A DNA stretch of 26,140 nucleotides from JBCCJA01 sp039045975 (GTDB lineage: Bacteria; Planctomycetota; Planctomycetia; Planctomycetales; Planctomycetaceae). Of the stretch, positions 1-8,557 are shown one piece after another. A model generated the notes under the pieces. The model saw only the letters and a program-made list of their open reading frames with translations. It ran no database searches and was not told the DNA's origin. Position numbers and translations under genes: made by a program. Location of the stretch: positions 1 to 26,140 of the forward strand of contig JBCCJA010000054.1 in NCBI GenBank assembly GCA_039045975.1, in the 5' to 3' direction. Position 1 is the stretch's first letter. Each line of letters begins with the position of its first letter.

Positions 1-2188
<2,188 letters not shown>

Positions 2189-2275
2189 CGGTCTTTCGTG
2201 CGTCAAGTTCTCCGTAGCCCAAGATATACGAACGCACGACTCCGGCCGTTGGACCACTCGGGCGGCGGAGGGCAC

Positions 2276-2306
2276 AAAAAAGCCGCGTCCGTTGCCGGAC
2301 GCGGCT
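2276..2306 (-). terminator. Intrinsic terminator of the DUF1573 gene
   Basis: On the minus strand a perfect 10-bp stem (AGCCGCGTCC with GGACGCGGCT) and a 6-nt loop are followed directly by six T residues (the A run 2276-2281 on the plus strand). It lies about 120 bases after the DUF1573 stop and before clpB, so it should separate the two transcripts. Confidence 0.85.
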
Positions 2307-2429
2307 CGCTCCTTTCGCGGGGGCTTTGATCGGTACCGAGCCGGGGTCGTAGGGGCCGCCCGACTCTCAGGTTTCGTTCGCCACCGCTTGTGCGGCGGGC
2401 TGGTGGCGAGGGCGTCTCGAACGCGACGG

Positions 2430-3479
2430 TCAGCGGCGGGCTATCTCGCCGATCGCCTTGAAGGTGACCTGTTCGTCGCGACCCGGGATCGTGACGGTGA
2501 ACGTCTCCTCGTAATCGCCGTTCTGGTCGGGGGCGGTGAGGCTGATCGGCAGGACGTGCACGTTGCTTTCGCGGGTGGGCAGGCGGGCCCGGATCGCGAA
2601 GGCCTCGTCGGCCGAGCCTGCTTCGATCGCGGAGATCGCGAAGCGTTTGCGGCCTTTGATCACGACGTTGACCATCTTCCGCTGCCCCGGCCGCAGCTTG
2701 CCGAACCGCCACACCTGGGGCGAAACGGTCACGTCGGGCTCGACGACGCCCTCGACAAGCACGGGGACGTTCGGGTTCGCGGCGTCGTCGGTGATGAGCG
2801 TGATCCGCTCGCGGATCGGGCCGAGCGGAGCCTCGGGCGAGAGGACGACGTTCAAGTCATAGCTGGCCGCGCCGGTCCGGCGGGAGGTCTCGTCGTAGCG
2901 GAAGGTGACGAGATCACTCGAAGACTTTGCGTCGAGGATCCGCCAGTCGTTCCGGCCGGCGTAAGAGACGCGGACCTTGCGGCTGCCGCCTTCGCCGACG
3001 CCGAGGGCGCCGAAGTTCACCCCGCCCGGTTCCAGCACGACGTCGGTTCTTACATACATGCGGACCGGGATGCGGACCTCGGCGTAGGCCGGTCGGGAAA
3101 AGCGGACGATGACGTTCGAGGTCTTCTCCCGCGTGAAGCGGCGGGTGTCCATTTCGACCTCGACGTACGCCGTCTCGTACGTCTTGAGCGTGCGTTTCCC
3201 GCCGACGATCTTCGGGTCGGTACAGCCGCAGGTCGCGCTGACGCTCGAGATCGAAACCTCTTCGAGGTATTTGTTCGTGATCGCGACGAGCGTTTTCGTT
3301 TCCGCACCGCGGGCGACGACGCCGAAGTCGAGCTTCGTTTTGTCGAACATCTGCTCGGCCCAGTCGGCGCCGGCGGTCCGGCGGGCGGGCGCCTCTTGGG
3401 CGAGGGCCGAGGGGACGAGAAAAGTCCCGATGAGGAAAGCCGTGGCCGGAATGGCGGCCACGCTCAGGCGGAAGGTCAT
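2430..3479 (-). CDS. Secreted DUF1573 domain protein
   Basis: Protein of 349 residues with an N-terminal signal peptide (hydrophobic core about residues 6-22, probable cleavage after SALA near residue 27). The segment DFGVVARG followed by SATCGCTDP (Cys84, Cys86) is the hallmark of DUF1573, an Ig-like/ASH-type beta-sandwich common in Bacteroidetes and planctomycete exported proteins. A second similar repeat, VWRFGKLRPGQ, appears about residues 240-250, so the chain probably holds two or three beta-sandwich domains. No catalytic motif is visible. Its molecular function is unknown; a structural or binding role outside the cytoplasm is inference. The ATG at 3479 gives a well-formed signal peptide. 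The gene is apparently monocistronic, with a terminator at 2276-2306. A 520-codon open frame on the opposite strand is a shadow. Confidence 0.9.
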   Translation of the reverse strand: MTFRLSVAAIPATAFLIGTFLVPSALAQEAPARRTAGADWAEQMFDKTKLDFGVVARGAETKTLVAITNKYLEEVSISSVSATCGCTDPKIVGGKRTLKTYETAYVEVEMDTRRFTREKTSNVIVRFSRPAYAEVRIPVRMYVRTDVVLEPGGVNFGALGVGEGGSRKVRVSYAGRNDWRILDAKSSSDLVTFRYDETSRRTGAASYDLNVVLSPEAPLGPIRERITLITDDAANPNVPVLVEGVVEPDVTVSPQVWRFGKLRPGQRKMVNVVIKGRKRFAISAIEAGSADEAFAIRARLPTRESNVHVLPISLTAPDQNGDYEETFTVTIPGRDEQVTFKAIGEIARR

Positions 3480-3846
3480 GTATCCATCTCTGCTGTCGGA
3501 CGGGGGATGTCGTGGACCCGCGGGAGGCCCTCAGCCCGCTCATCGGCGATCCATCGCGCGCGACGTTACGGATGCCGTCCGATGGGGTCAATATCTGCGA
3601 CGGCCCGCCCGCCCTTTTTGCCGAGTCCTCACGGAAACCGCCGCCTGCGTAAACCACGCAAGCCCGCGAGTCATCGGGGTCGGGCCGACGCCGCCCGGCG
3701 TTTGACGCCGTCGTCGCGGTTCGGGCACACTCCTGCAACGTCGAATCTGGGCGAAGGCACAGGTCGCGTCGCTGGATCGTCTTCCGTCGAAGACACGGCG
3801 ACACGCCCGGCCCGGAAGACGGACGACCGGTGCCTGCGAGAACCTC
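3480..3846. other. Intergenic region between the divergent DUF1573 and rpsB genes
   Basis: This 367-base stretch must hold the promoters for both divergent genes. A TTGACG at 3702-3707 is followed 18 bases later by CACACT (3726-3731), a weak promoter-like pair for rpsB. However, the TTGACG also lies in a small hairpin (CGGCGT-TTG-ACGCCG, 3696-3710), so it may be structural. Near rpsB is the paired-hairpin leader at 3778-3821. No gene is supported here; open frames crossing it continue out of phase from the flanks. Confidence 0.45.
3778..3821 (+). promoter_or_regulatory. Candidate rpsB leader with two mutually exclusive hairpins
   Basis: GTCTTC (3779-3784) can fold with GAAGAC (3789-3794) over a CGTC tetraloop. 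The same segment extended, CGTCTTCCG (3778-3786), can instead pair over 9 bp with CGGAAGACG (3813-3821). The two folds exclude each other and end about 25 nt before the rpsB start codon. Ribosomal-protein operons are often autoregulated through such leaders, and E. coli rpsB is repressed by S2. A regulatory role here is inference from the pairing alone. Confidence 0.35.
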
Positions 3847-4677
3847 ATGTCTGACGAAGTCACGCCCGACGGCGACGCCGTCGCGGCCGAAGAGACCGCC
3901 GCCGCTGCCGTCGCGGAGTCGAAGCCCGATCAGGGCCTGGTGCTGAACCCGAAGACCATCCTCGAAGCGGGGACGCACTTCGGGCATCGCACGAGCAGCT
4001 GGAATCCGAAGATGCGGCCGTACATTTACGGCCGGCGGAATCTGATTCACATTATCGACATCAAGGAGACGGTCCGCGGGCTGCTCCGCGCGAAGCGGTA
4101 CCTGCAACAGGTGACGCGGAACAACGGGCAGGCGCTGTTCGTTGGGACGAAGCGTCAGGCCGCGACGCCGGTCCGCGAGGCGGCCGAGGCGTGCGGGATG
4201 CCGTACGTCACGGAGCGGTGGCTCGGCGGGACGCTGACGAACTTCCAGACGATCCGTAAACGTCTTCGGCGTCTGGAGGAACTTGAACGGCTCCGTGATT
4301 CGGGCGAGCTGCAGACGTACTCGAAGAAGCAGCAGTCGCGGCTGATGCGGGAGTATCGGAAGATCCACCGCAACCTGAACGGCATCCGCCAGATGACGCG
4401 GCCGCCCGAGTGCCTTGTCATCATCGATCCGAAGAAAGAGCACAACGCGGTCCACGAGGCGAACATCCTCGGGATCAAAACGGTGGCGTTGATTGACACC
4501 GATTCGAACCCCGATCTGGTCTCGCTGCCGATCCCCGGCAACGACGACAGCATCCGTTCGATCCGGCTGATTTCTTCTTACATCTCGGACGCGATCCGGC
4601 TCGCCCGGGTCGAAGTGCCGCAGGAGACGAAGCCCGACACGTCCGACGAGCCGAAGGCGATCCCGTCGATCAAGTAG
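3847..4677 (+). CDS. rpsB: 30S ribosomal protein S2
   Basis: Structural protein of the small subunit that binds near the platform/head junction and is needed to recruit S1. Of 276 residues, the conserved S2 fold starts at about residue 32 (LVLNPKTILEAGTHFGHRT) and includes WNPKMRPYIYGRRN, the FVGTKRQA segment, ERWLGGTLTNFQTI, the coiled-coil insertion (about residues 135-175) and VIIDPKKEHNAVHEA with DTDSNPD near the C-terminal part. The first 31 residues are an acidic, Ala-rich extension absent from E. coli S2, and a polar tail follows the core. The ATG at 3847 has only a weak upstream GAG. It is followed by tsf after a 258-base gap holding a double hairpin, the usual rpsB-tsf order, but with more spacing than in a tight operon. 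Confidence 0.97.
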   Translation: MSDEVTPDGDAVAAEETAAAAVAESKPDQGLVLNPKTILEAGTHFGHRTSSWNPKMRPYIYGRRNLIHIIDIKETVRGLLRAKRYLQQVTRNNGQALFVGTKRQAATPVREAAEACGMPYVTERWLGGTLTNFQTIRKRLRRLEELERLRDSGELQTYSKKQQSRLMREYRKIHRNLNGIRQMTRPPECLVIIDPKKEHNAVHEANILGIKTVALIDTDSNPDLVSLPIPGNDDSIRSIRLISSYISDAIRLARVEVPQETKPDTSDEPKAIPSIK

Positions 4678-4681
4678 TCGA

Positions 4682-4727
4682 TCGCCAGCAACTCTGGCGA
4701 GCCGGGGGCGTGAGCCCCCGGATGTTT
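4682..4727 (+). repeat. Double-hairpin (REP-like) element between rpsB and tsf, possible terminator
   Basis: Two perfect hairpins sit side by side: TCGCCAG-CAACT-CTGGCGA (4682-4700), one base, then CCGGGGGC-GTGA-GCCCCCGG (4702-4721), followed by ATGTTTTC. The T-rich tail suggests partial termination after rpsB. The paired compact hairpins resemble dispersed REP-type palindromes, and CCGGGGGC/GCCCCCGG hairpins are, from memory, common between planctomycete genes. Only one copy is in this window, so its repeat status is unproven. Confidence 0.6.
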
Positions 4728-4935
4728 TCGCGGACGAATGAACGGTGCGGTCGTCGAGAGAGCCGACGTTCATCGGTTGTTCGTACGCATCCCCGGGCTG
4801 ACGCCGCGGGGCTCGCCTTTCGCGGCGACTCGGGAGACTGGCGCCGTCGTTGACGAGGCGATATGCTCCCGCCCATGGGCCGTGACGACTTCGCGACCCT
4901 TTGTTTTGAAACGCTTTCACATACGGAGCCGTTCG

Positions 4936-5769
4936 ATGGCCGAGATCACCGCCGCCGCCGTGAAAAAGCTGCGGGATCGCACCGACCTGCCGATGATGGA
5001 CTGCAAGAAGGCCCTGACCGAGGCGGGCGGGGACGAAGAAAAAGCGATCGAGTGGCTGCGGGCGCGTTCGAAGAAGAAGCTCGAAGACCGCGCGGGCAAC
5101 GTCACGGCCGAAGGGCGTGTGTTCCAGTGGCTGTCGGACGACGGCACGAAGGGCTGCATGATCGAGGTCTGCTGCGAGCAGGAGCCGGTGGCGGGCTCGC
5201 CCGACCTGATCGCGTTCGGCGAGGCGCTGCTGAAGGTGCTCGTCGAGAACGAAGCCGTCGACAGCGTCGAGGCGTTGATGCAGCAGCCTCATCCGGACGG
5301 CTCGGGGACATTCGCGGAGGCCCATGAAGAACTGACCGGCAAACTCCGTGAGAAGATCGTCGTGTCACGGGTCGCCCGGGCCGAAGGGCTCGTCGGCGGC
5401 TATGTGCATCACAACTTCAAGACCGGCGTGCTGTTTGTCGCAGAGGGTGAGAAGGGCGACGCGGAGATCTTGCGTGGCATCTCGATGCACATCGCGGGGT
5501 TGAAGCCGGCCCACGCGACTCCGGACGACCTCGACGCCGAAGCCGTCACCGCCGAGCGGGAGAAGCTGACCGAACAGGCGAAGGCGTCGGGCAAGCCGGA
5601 GAACATCGTCGAGAAGATCGTCGACGGTCGGATGAAGGCGTTCTATGTCGAGTCGGGCGTGCTGACGGCCCAGCCGTTCGCGATGGACGACACGAAGACC
5701 GTCAGCCAGGCGCTGGCGGAGAAGGGACTGTCGGTCAAAGGGTTCGATCTGTTCGCGATCGGCTCTTGA
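4936..5769 (+). CDS. tsf: Translation elongation factor Ts
   Basis: Cytoplasmic guanine-nucleotide exchange factor that releases GDP from EF-Tu. Protein of 277 residues. The N-terminal UBA-like helix bundle carries the family signature TDLPMMDCKKAL followed by GGDEEKAIEWLR, and the core subdomains include SRVARAEGLVGGYVHH and the MHIAGLKPAHA segment that matches the EF-Tu-contacting MHxA motif. Length matches typical bacterial EF-Ts. I place the start at the ATG at 4936 because GGAG lies 7 bases upstream (4925-4928) and the protein then begins MAEITAAAVKKLR as in homologues; an in-frame ATG at 4738 would add 66 unrelated residues. It lies downstream of rpsB and is closed by tandem hairpins ending in TTTT. 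Confidence 0.97.
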   Translation: MAEITAAAVKKLRDRTDLPMMDCKKALTEAGGDEEKAIEWLRARSKKKLEDRAGNVTAEGRVFQWLSDDGTKGCMIEVCCEQEPVAGSPDLIAFGEALLKVLVENEAVDSVEALMQQPHPDGSGTFAEAHEELTGKLREKIVVSRVARAEGLVGGYVHHNFKTGVLFVAEGEKGDAEILRGISMHIAGLKPAHATPDDLDAEAVTAEREKLTEQAKASGKPENIVEKIVDGRMKAFYVESGVLTAQPFAMDDTKTVSQALAEKGLSVKGFDLFAIGS

Positions 5770-5779
5770 TCCGTTCGTC

Positions 5780-5841
5780 CCCGGTCTTGTGACCGGGATC
5801 GGCGATCACCTATGACGCCCGGCCTCATGGCCGGGCGTTTT
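5780..5841 (+). terminator. Tandem hairpins with intrinsic terminator after tsf
   Basis: A first hairpin, CCCGGTC-TTGT-GACCGGG (5780-5797), is followed by a second with a perfect 9-bp stem, CGCCCGGCC-TCAT-GGCCGGGCG (5816-5837), and then TTTT. The second has the form of an intrinsic terminator. Only 35 bases separate it from the next start codon at 5877, leaving little room for an independent promoter for the lipoprotein genes, so some read-through is likely. Confidence 0.8.
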
Positions 5842-5876
5842 CGCGCGCCGGTCCCGATCGTCCGGAACGGGCCCCG

Positions 5877-6551
5877 ATGTCTCACGCGACAGAGCGCCAC
5901 AGGCACGCGGCCGGCCGGCCCTTGCGTCGGACCCTGCGGAGCGTGGTGCTCGCGGCGGCGGTCGTGCCGGTCAGCGGCTGTTCGCTGTTCATCATCGCGG
6001 GCCAGATCCTGAATGACGGCCGTGTGCCGGCGGCGTTCGAGCGGACGGCCGGTATCGACCTGACGGCGGGCGATCGCGAGGTCGTCGTCGTGACCTCGAT
6101 CGGGGTGATCACGCCGGACGACGCGACCTTCGAAGTCGATCTCCGCGACGCCGTGCTGCGGAAGCTGCGGCGGTCGGGCATCGAAATCGGGAACGACTCG
6201 GTCGTCGACGACCTCGCGCTCGGGCGGTTCGGGGAAGAGATCGATACCCGCGAGATCTTCGACGCGGGCGAGGCCGACGTCGTGATCGACGTGCGTCTCG
6301 AAACGGTCGGCCTGCGTGAAGAGAACAGCCCCGACCTGTTCCAGGGCAAACTGAGCGGCCGCGTGAAGGCTTACGGACGGGACGAGGGACTACTGTTCGA
6401 GGCGCCGCTGAATGCGAGCTACCCGAACTCGCGGCCGCAGCCGGTGACGGCGTCGACGGAGCGGGCGCTGCGGACGCGGTTCCTCGAAATCGCCTCCCGG
6501 CAGATCGCGGAGTTGTTTTATGAACACAAGGTCGACTTCGAAGTCTTCTGA
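5877..6551 (+). CDS. Putative lipoprotein, first of a related pair
   Basis: Protein of 224 residues, function not recognised. A basic N region (RPLRRTLR) and a hydrophobic stretch (residues 22-32) lead into a lipobox V-S-G-C, with lipidated Cys35 expected. The mature part begins SLFIIAGQIL and then alternates beta strand and helix: EVVVVTSIGVI, a helix DLRDAVLRKLRRSGIEI, then ADVVIDVRLETVGL. This order recalls the anticodon-binding-like fold of TolB N-terminal, LpoB and CsgG-type lipoproteins, but that is inference from strand pattern only. It ends IAELFYEHKVDFEVF. The next gene overlaps it by 32 bases and encodes a protein of the same architecture, including a C-terminal LFYE motif, so the two probably arose by duplication and are co-translated. 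Confidence 0.8.
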   Translation: MSHATERHRHAAGRPLRRTLRSVVLAAAVVPVSGCSLFIIAGQILNDGRVPAAFERTAGIDLTAGDREVVVVTSIGVITPDDATFEVDLRDAVLRKLRRSGIEIGNDSVVDDLALGRFGEEIDTREIFDAGEADVVIDVRLETVGLREENSPDLFQGKLSGRVKAYGRDEGLLFEAPLNASYPNSRPQPVTASTERALRTRFLEIASRQIAELFYEHKVDFEVF

Positions 6552-7278
6552 ACGACGTCAGCAGGAGTGGGTGGTGGCCGAACACGGAACGGTTCCCGGC
6601 CGGGTCTCGGCGGTCGCGTCACGGCGTCGTCTATTCGCATCGTTCGCGTTGTACGCGGCGGCGGCGACGACGCTGACCGGGTGCAACTACCTGTTGTTCC
6701 TCGGCTACATGATCGGCGGGCCGCCGTCGATCGCGCCCGACTACGACGTGCAGACCGGGAAGTCGATGACCGACCAGGACGTCGAGGTCGCGATCGTCTG
6801 CTACGCGCCGATCGAGAAGAGTTGGGACTTCCCCGACATCGACAAAGACCTCGCGGAGGCGATCTCGCTGCAGCTCGAACTGCGGGAGATCAAGGTCAAG
6901 AACACCGACCGCGTGCAGGCGTGGCTCGACGAAAACCCCGACTGGGACCGGCTCGAGGAGGTCGGGGCCGGGCTCGAAGTGACGCACGTGATCCAGGTCG
7001 ACCTGTCGGAATTCAGCCTGTACGAGCCGAACTCGCATCAGCTGTACCGGGGCCAGGCGACGGCGATCGTCAGCGTTTGGGAAATGGACGGCGACGGCGG
7101 CGGGGAGAAGACGTACTCGAAGGAGATCGTCTCGAAATATCCCCTCGCGACGCCGCGCTCGACGTCCGAAGAGTCGCTGTCGATCTTCAAACTGAAGTAC
7201 CTGAAGCGGCTCAGCGACGAGATCGGACGGCTCTTTTACGAGTATTACAACGGCGACGACATCGTCGAAGCGACCTGA
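6520..7278 (+). CDS. Putative lipoprotein, second of a related pair
   Basis: Protein of 252 residues from the ATG at 6520, which has GGAG 7 bases upstream. An alternative GTG at 6574, with AGGAG (6563-6567) 6 bases upstream, would drop 18 residues and leave a more usual signal-peptide N region; I cannot decide between them. The lipobox is L-T-G-C (Cys55 in the long form), followed by NYLLFLGYMIGGPP. The mature domain has the strand-helix order VEVAIVCYAPI, DLAEAISLQLELREIKVK, THVIQVDLSEFSLY and a VSVWEM strand, paralleling its upstream neighbour, and ends with IGRLFYEYYNGDD. Presumably exported and membrane-anchored. A heteromeric envelope complex with the neighbouring lipoprotein is a reasonable but untested guess. 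Hairpins follow at 7281-7364. Confidence 0.8.
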   Translation: MNTRSTSKSSERRQQEWVVAEHGTVPGRVSAVASRRRLFASFALYAAAATTLTGCNYLLFLGYMIGGPPSIAPDYDVQTGKSMTDQDVEVAIVCYAPIEKSWDFPDIDKDLAEAISLQLELREIKVKNTDRVQAWLDENPDWDRLEEVGAGLEVTHVIQVDLSEFSLYEPNSHQLYRGQATAIVSVWEMDGDGGGEKTYSKEIVSKYPLATPRSTSEESLSIFKLKYLKRLSDEIGRLFYEYYNGDDIVEAT

Positions 7279-7280
7279 AG

Positions 7281-7364
7281 CGGGCCCGCAGCAGGGCCCG
7301 GCGTCGGAGAATCGCCGATGCGGGTTTGAGCAGTCAGTCGGCTCGCGAGACGGATGATCTCGCG
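7281..7364. terminator. Three hairpins between convergent genes
   Basis: Within the gap between the lipoprotein and SIS genes are CGGGCCC-GCAGCA-GGGCCCG (7281-7300), GCGTCGG paired with CCGATGC with one G-T pair (7301-7321), and CGCGAGA-CGGATGA-TCTCGCG (7344-7364). They probably terminate transcription from both sides, although long T runs are absent. Confidence 0.5.
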
Positions 7365-7390
7365 GCCGGCGGCTCGACTCCGCCGCCGTT

Positions 7391-8413
7391 TCAGGCGTCC
7401 GCGGCGAGGAGTTTTTCGGCCTGTTCACAGATCGTGTGCAAGATCGCGATGTGGGCCTCTTGGATTCGCGGCGTGTCGGGCGACGGCACGGCGAGGAGGA
7501 CGTCGGCAAGGCCGGCGAGCGGGCCGGTGCGGCCTTTCTCGCCGGTCAGGGCGACGACCGACAGGCCGTTCGCCTTCGCTTTCTCGGCGGCGAGGACGAC
7601 GTTCTTCGAGCCGCCGCTGGTCGAGATGCCGACGAAGACGTCGCCTGGCCGCCCGAGGGCTTCGACCTGGCGAGCGAAGACGGTCTCGAAGCCGTAGTCG
7701 TTACCGACGGCGGTCATGATCGAGCTGTCGGGCGTGAGGGCGATCGCCGCGTAGGCGGGGCGTTCGAGCAGGAATCGGCCGACGAACTCGGCGGCGAAGT
7801 GCTGGGCGTCGGCGGCGGAACCGCCGTTGCCGCAGGCGAGGACGCGGCCCCCGGCGGCGATCGCGTCGACGACGAGGTCGACGGCGGCGGCGACGTCGGC
7901 CGTCATTGTGGCGGCGACCCGTTGCTTCACGCGGGCCGACTGGGCGAACGCGGCGGCCAGTTCGGAATGCTCGGGCTTTGTGGCCGTCACGGTCACGTAC
8001 CCGGGCCCCGCGGGGTCGACTGCACGGCTGACGCGGAGGTCGGTGACGTCGAAGGCGAAATCGGTCAGCAGGCGGTCGACGGGTCCGAGTCGTGCCGGGG
8101 CGGGACTCGTCGGGTCGTGGAGGCGGAGCGTTCCGTCGGCTGGCGTCGGCTCGGGCTCGGTGACTATCGCCAGGCCGCCTTCCTTGAGACTTTGAAATGC
8201 GAGGGAAAAGACTTCCTCGGGGTCGCCGCCGTCGGCGAGGCGGTCGTGTAAGAGGACGGCGTCGAGGCTGCCGGGCGTCGGGACGGGCCCGTCGGCGAGT
8301 AGGCTTTCGACGCTGGCGTCTGCCGGGAGTGTCGCGAGAACCGTCTCGGCCTCGGCGCGGGCCCGTTCGCGAGGCGTGGGCGTGAGGGGCAGTTTCTCGG
8401 CCGGCAGTCCCAT
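7391..8413 (-). CDS. SIS-domain sugar isomerase, GmhA-like, with N-terminal methyltransferase-like remnant
   Basis: The C-terminal part (about residues 150-340) is a SIS domain of the sedoheptulose-7-phosphate isomerase/GmhA type. It has GNGGSAADAQHFAAEF (195-210, with the family's active-site Glu at 209), phosphate-binding STSGGS (264-269), and Gln318 and His326 at the spacing of the GmhA catalytic Gln and His. GmhA makes D-glycero-D-manno-heptose 7-phosphate for LPS or S-layer glycans. The first 145 residues are unusual: SLDAVLLHDRLADGGDPEEVF and SLKEGGLAIVTEPEP resemble the post-motif strands of a class I methyltransferase, but no glycine-rich SAM-binding motif precedes them. The start at 8413 is chosen because GGAG lies 7 bases upstream; the open frame runs further but would overlap the divergent permease. 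Substrate is unproven, hence no gene symbol. Confidence 0.88.
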   Translation of the reverse strand: MGLPAEKLPLTPTPRERARAEAETVLATLPADASVESLLADGPVPTPGSLDAVLLHDRLADGGDPEEVFSLAFQSLKEGGLAIVTEPEPTPADGTLRLHDPTSPAPARLGPVDRLLTDFAFDVTDLRVSRAVDPAGPGYVTVTATKPEHSELAAAFAQSARVKQRVAATMTADVAAAVDLVVDAIAAGGRVLACGNGGSAADAQHFAAEFVGRFLLERPAYAAIALTPDSSIMTAVGNDYGFETVFARQVEALGRPGDVFVGISTSGGSKNVVLAAEKAKANGLSVVALTGEKGRTGPLAGLADVLLAVPSPDTPRIQEAHIAILHTICEQAEKLLAADA

Positions 8414-8497
8414 CTTCCCGCTCCGTGGCGACGTTGCGCCGCGGAAACGTAGGTCCGGGGGCCGCATCGGGGCGAGACCGGTTCGTCGGGCGTCGCG

Positions 8498-8527
8498 TTG
8501 GTGGCGGCGGGCGGCGGGCGCTACGAT
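8498..8527 (+). promoter_or_regulatory. Candidate sigma-70 promoter of the permease gene
   Basis: TTGGTG (8498-8503), an 18-base spacer and TACGAT (8522-8527) lie 30 bases before the permease ATG. The same CTACGAT box recurs upstream of mqnP (19114-19120) and mqnD (25557-25563), which supports a -10 role in this genome. The -35 match is only partial. Confidence 0.35.
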
Positions 8528-8557
8528 CGCGGGTCTTGGCCCCGTTCGGACCCGCCG

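Noticed and set aside
3702..3731. TTGACG-N18-CACACT as the rpsB promoter
   Set aside because: Only 3 of 6 bases match at the -10 and the -35 overlaps a small hairpin, so I list it only within the intergenic entry.
2292..3854. Open frame of 520 codons on the plus strand opposite the DUF1573 gene
   Set aside because: Antisense shadow of a clear signal-peptide gene; low-complexity Arg/Asp/Gly composition and no recognisable motif.
4738..4935. In-frame N-terminal extension of tsf
   Set aside because: The 66 added residues match no EF-Ts region, and the ATG at 4936 has GGAG at correct spacing.
2914..5325. Open frame of 803 codons on the minus strand across DUF1573, rpsB and tsf
   Set aside because: It is antisense to rpsB and part of tsf and out of frame with DUF1573; long shadow frames are expected in GC-rich DNA, and the product is Arg/Pro/Leu-rich with no domain.
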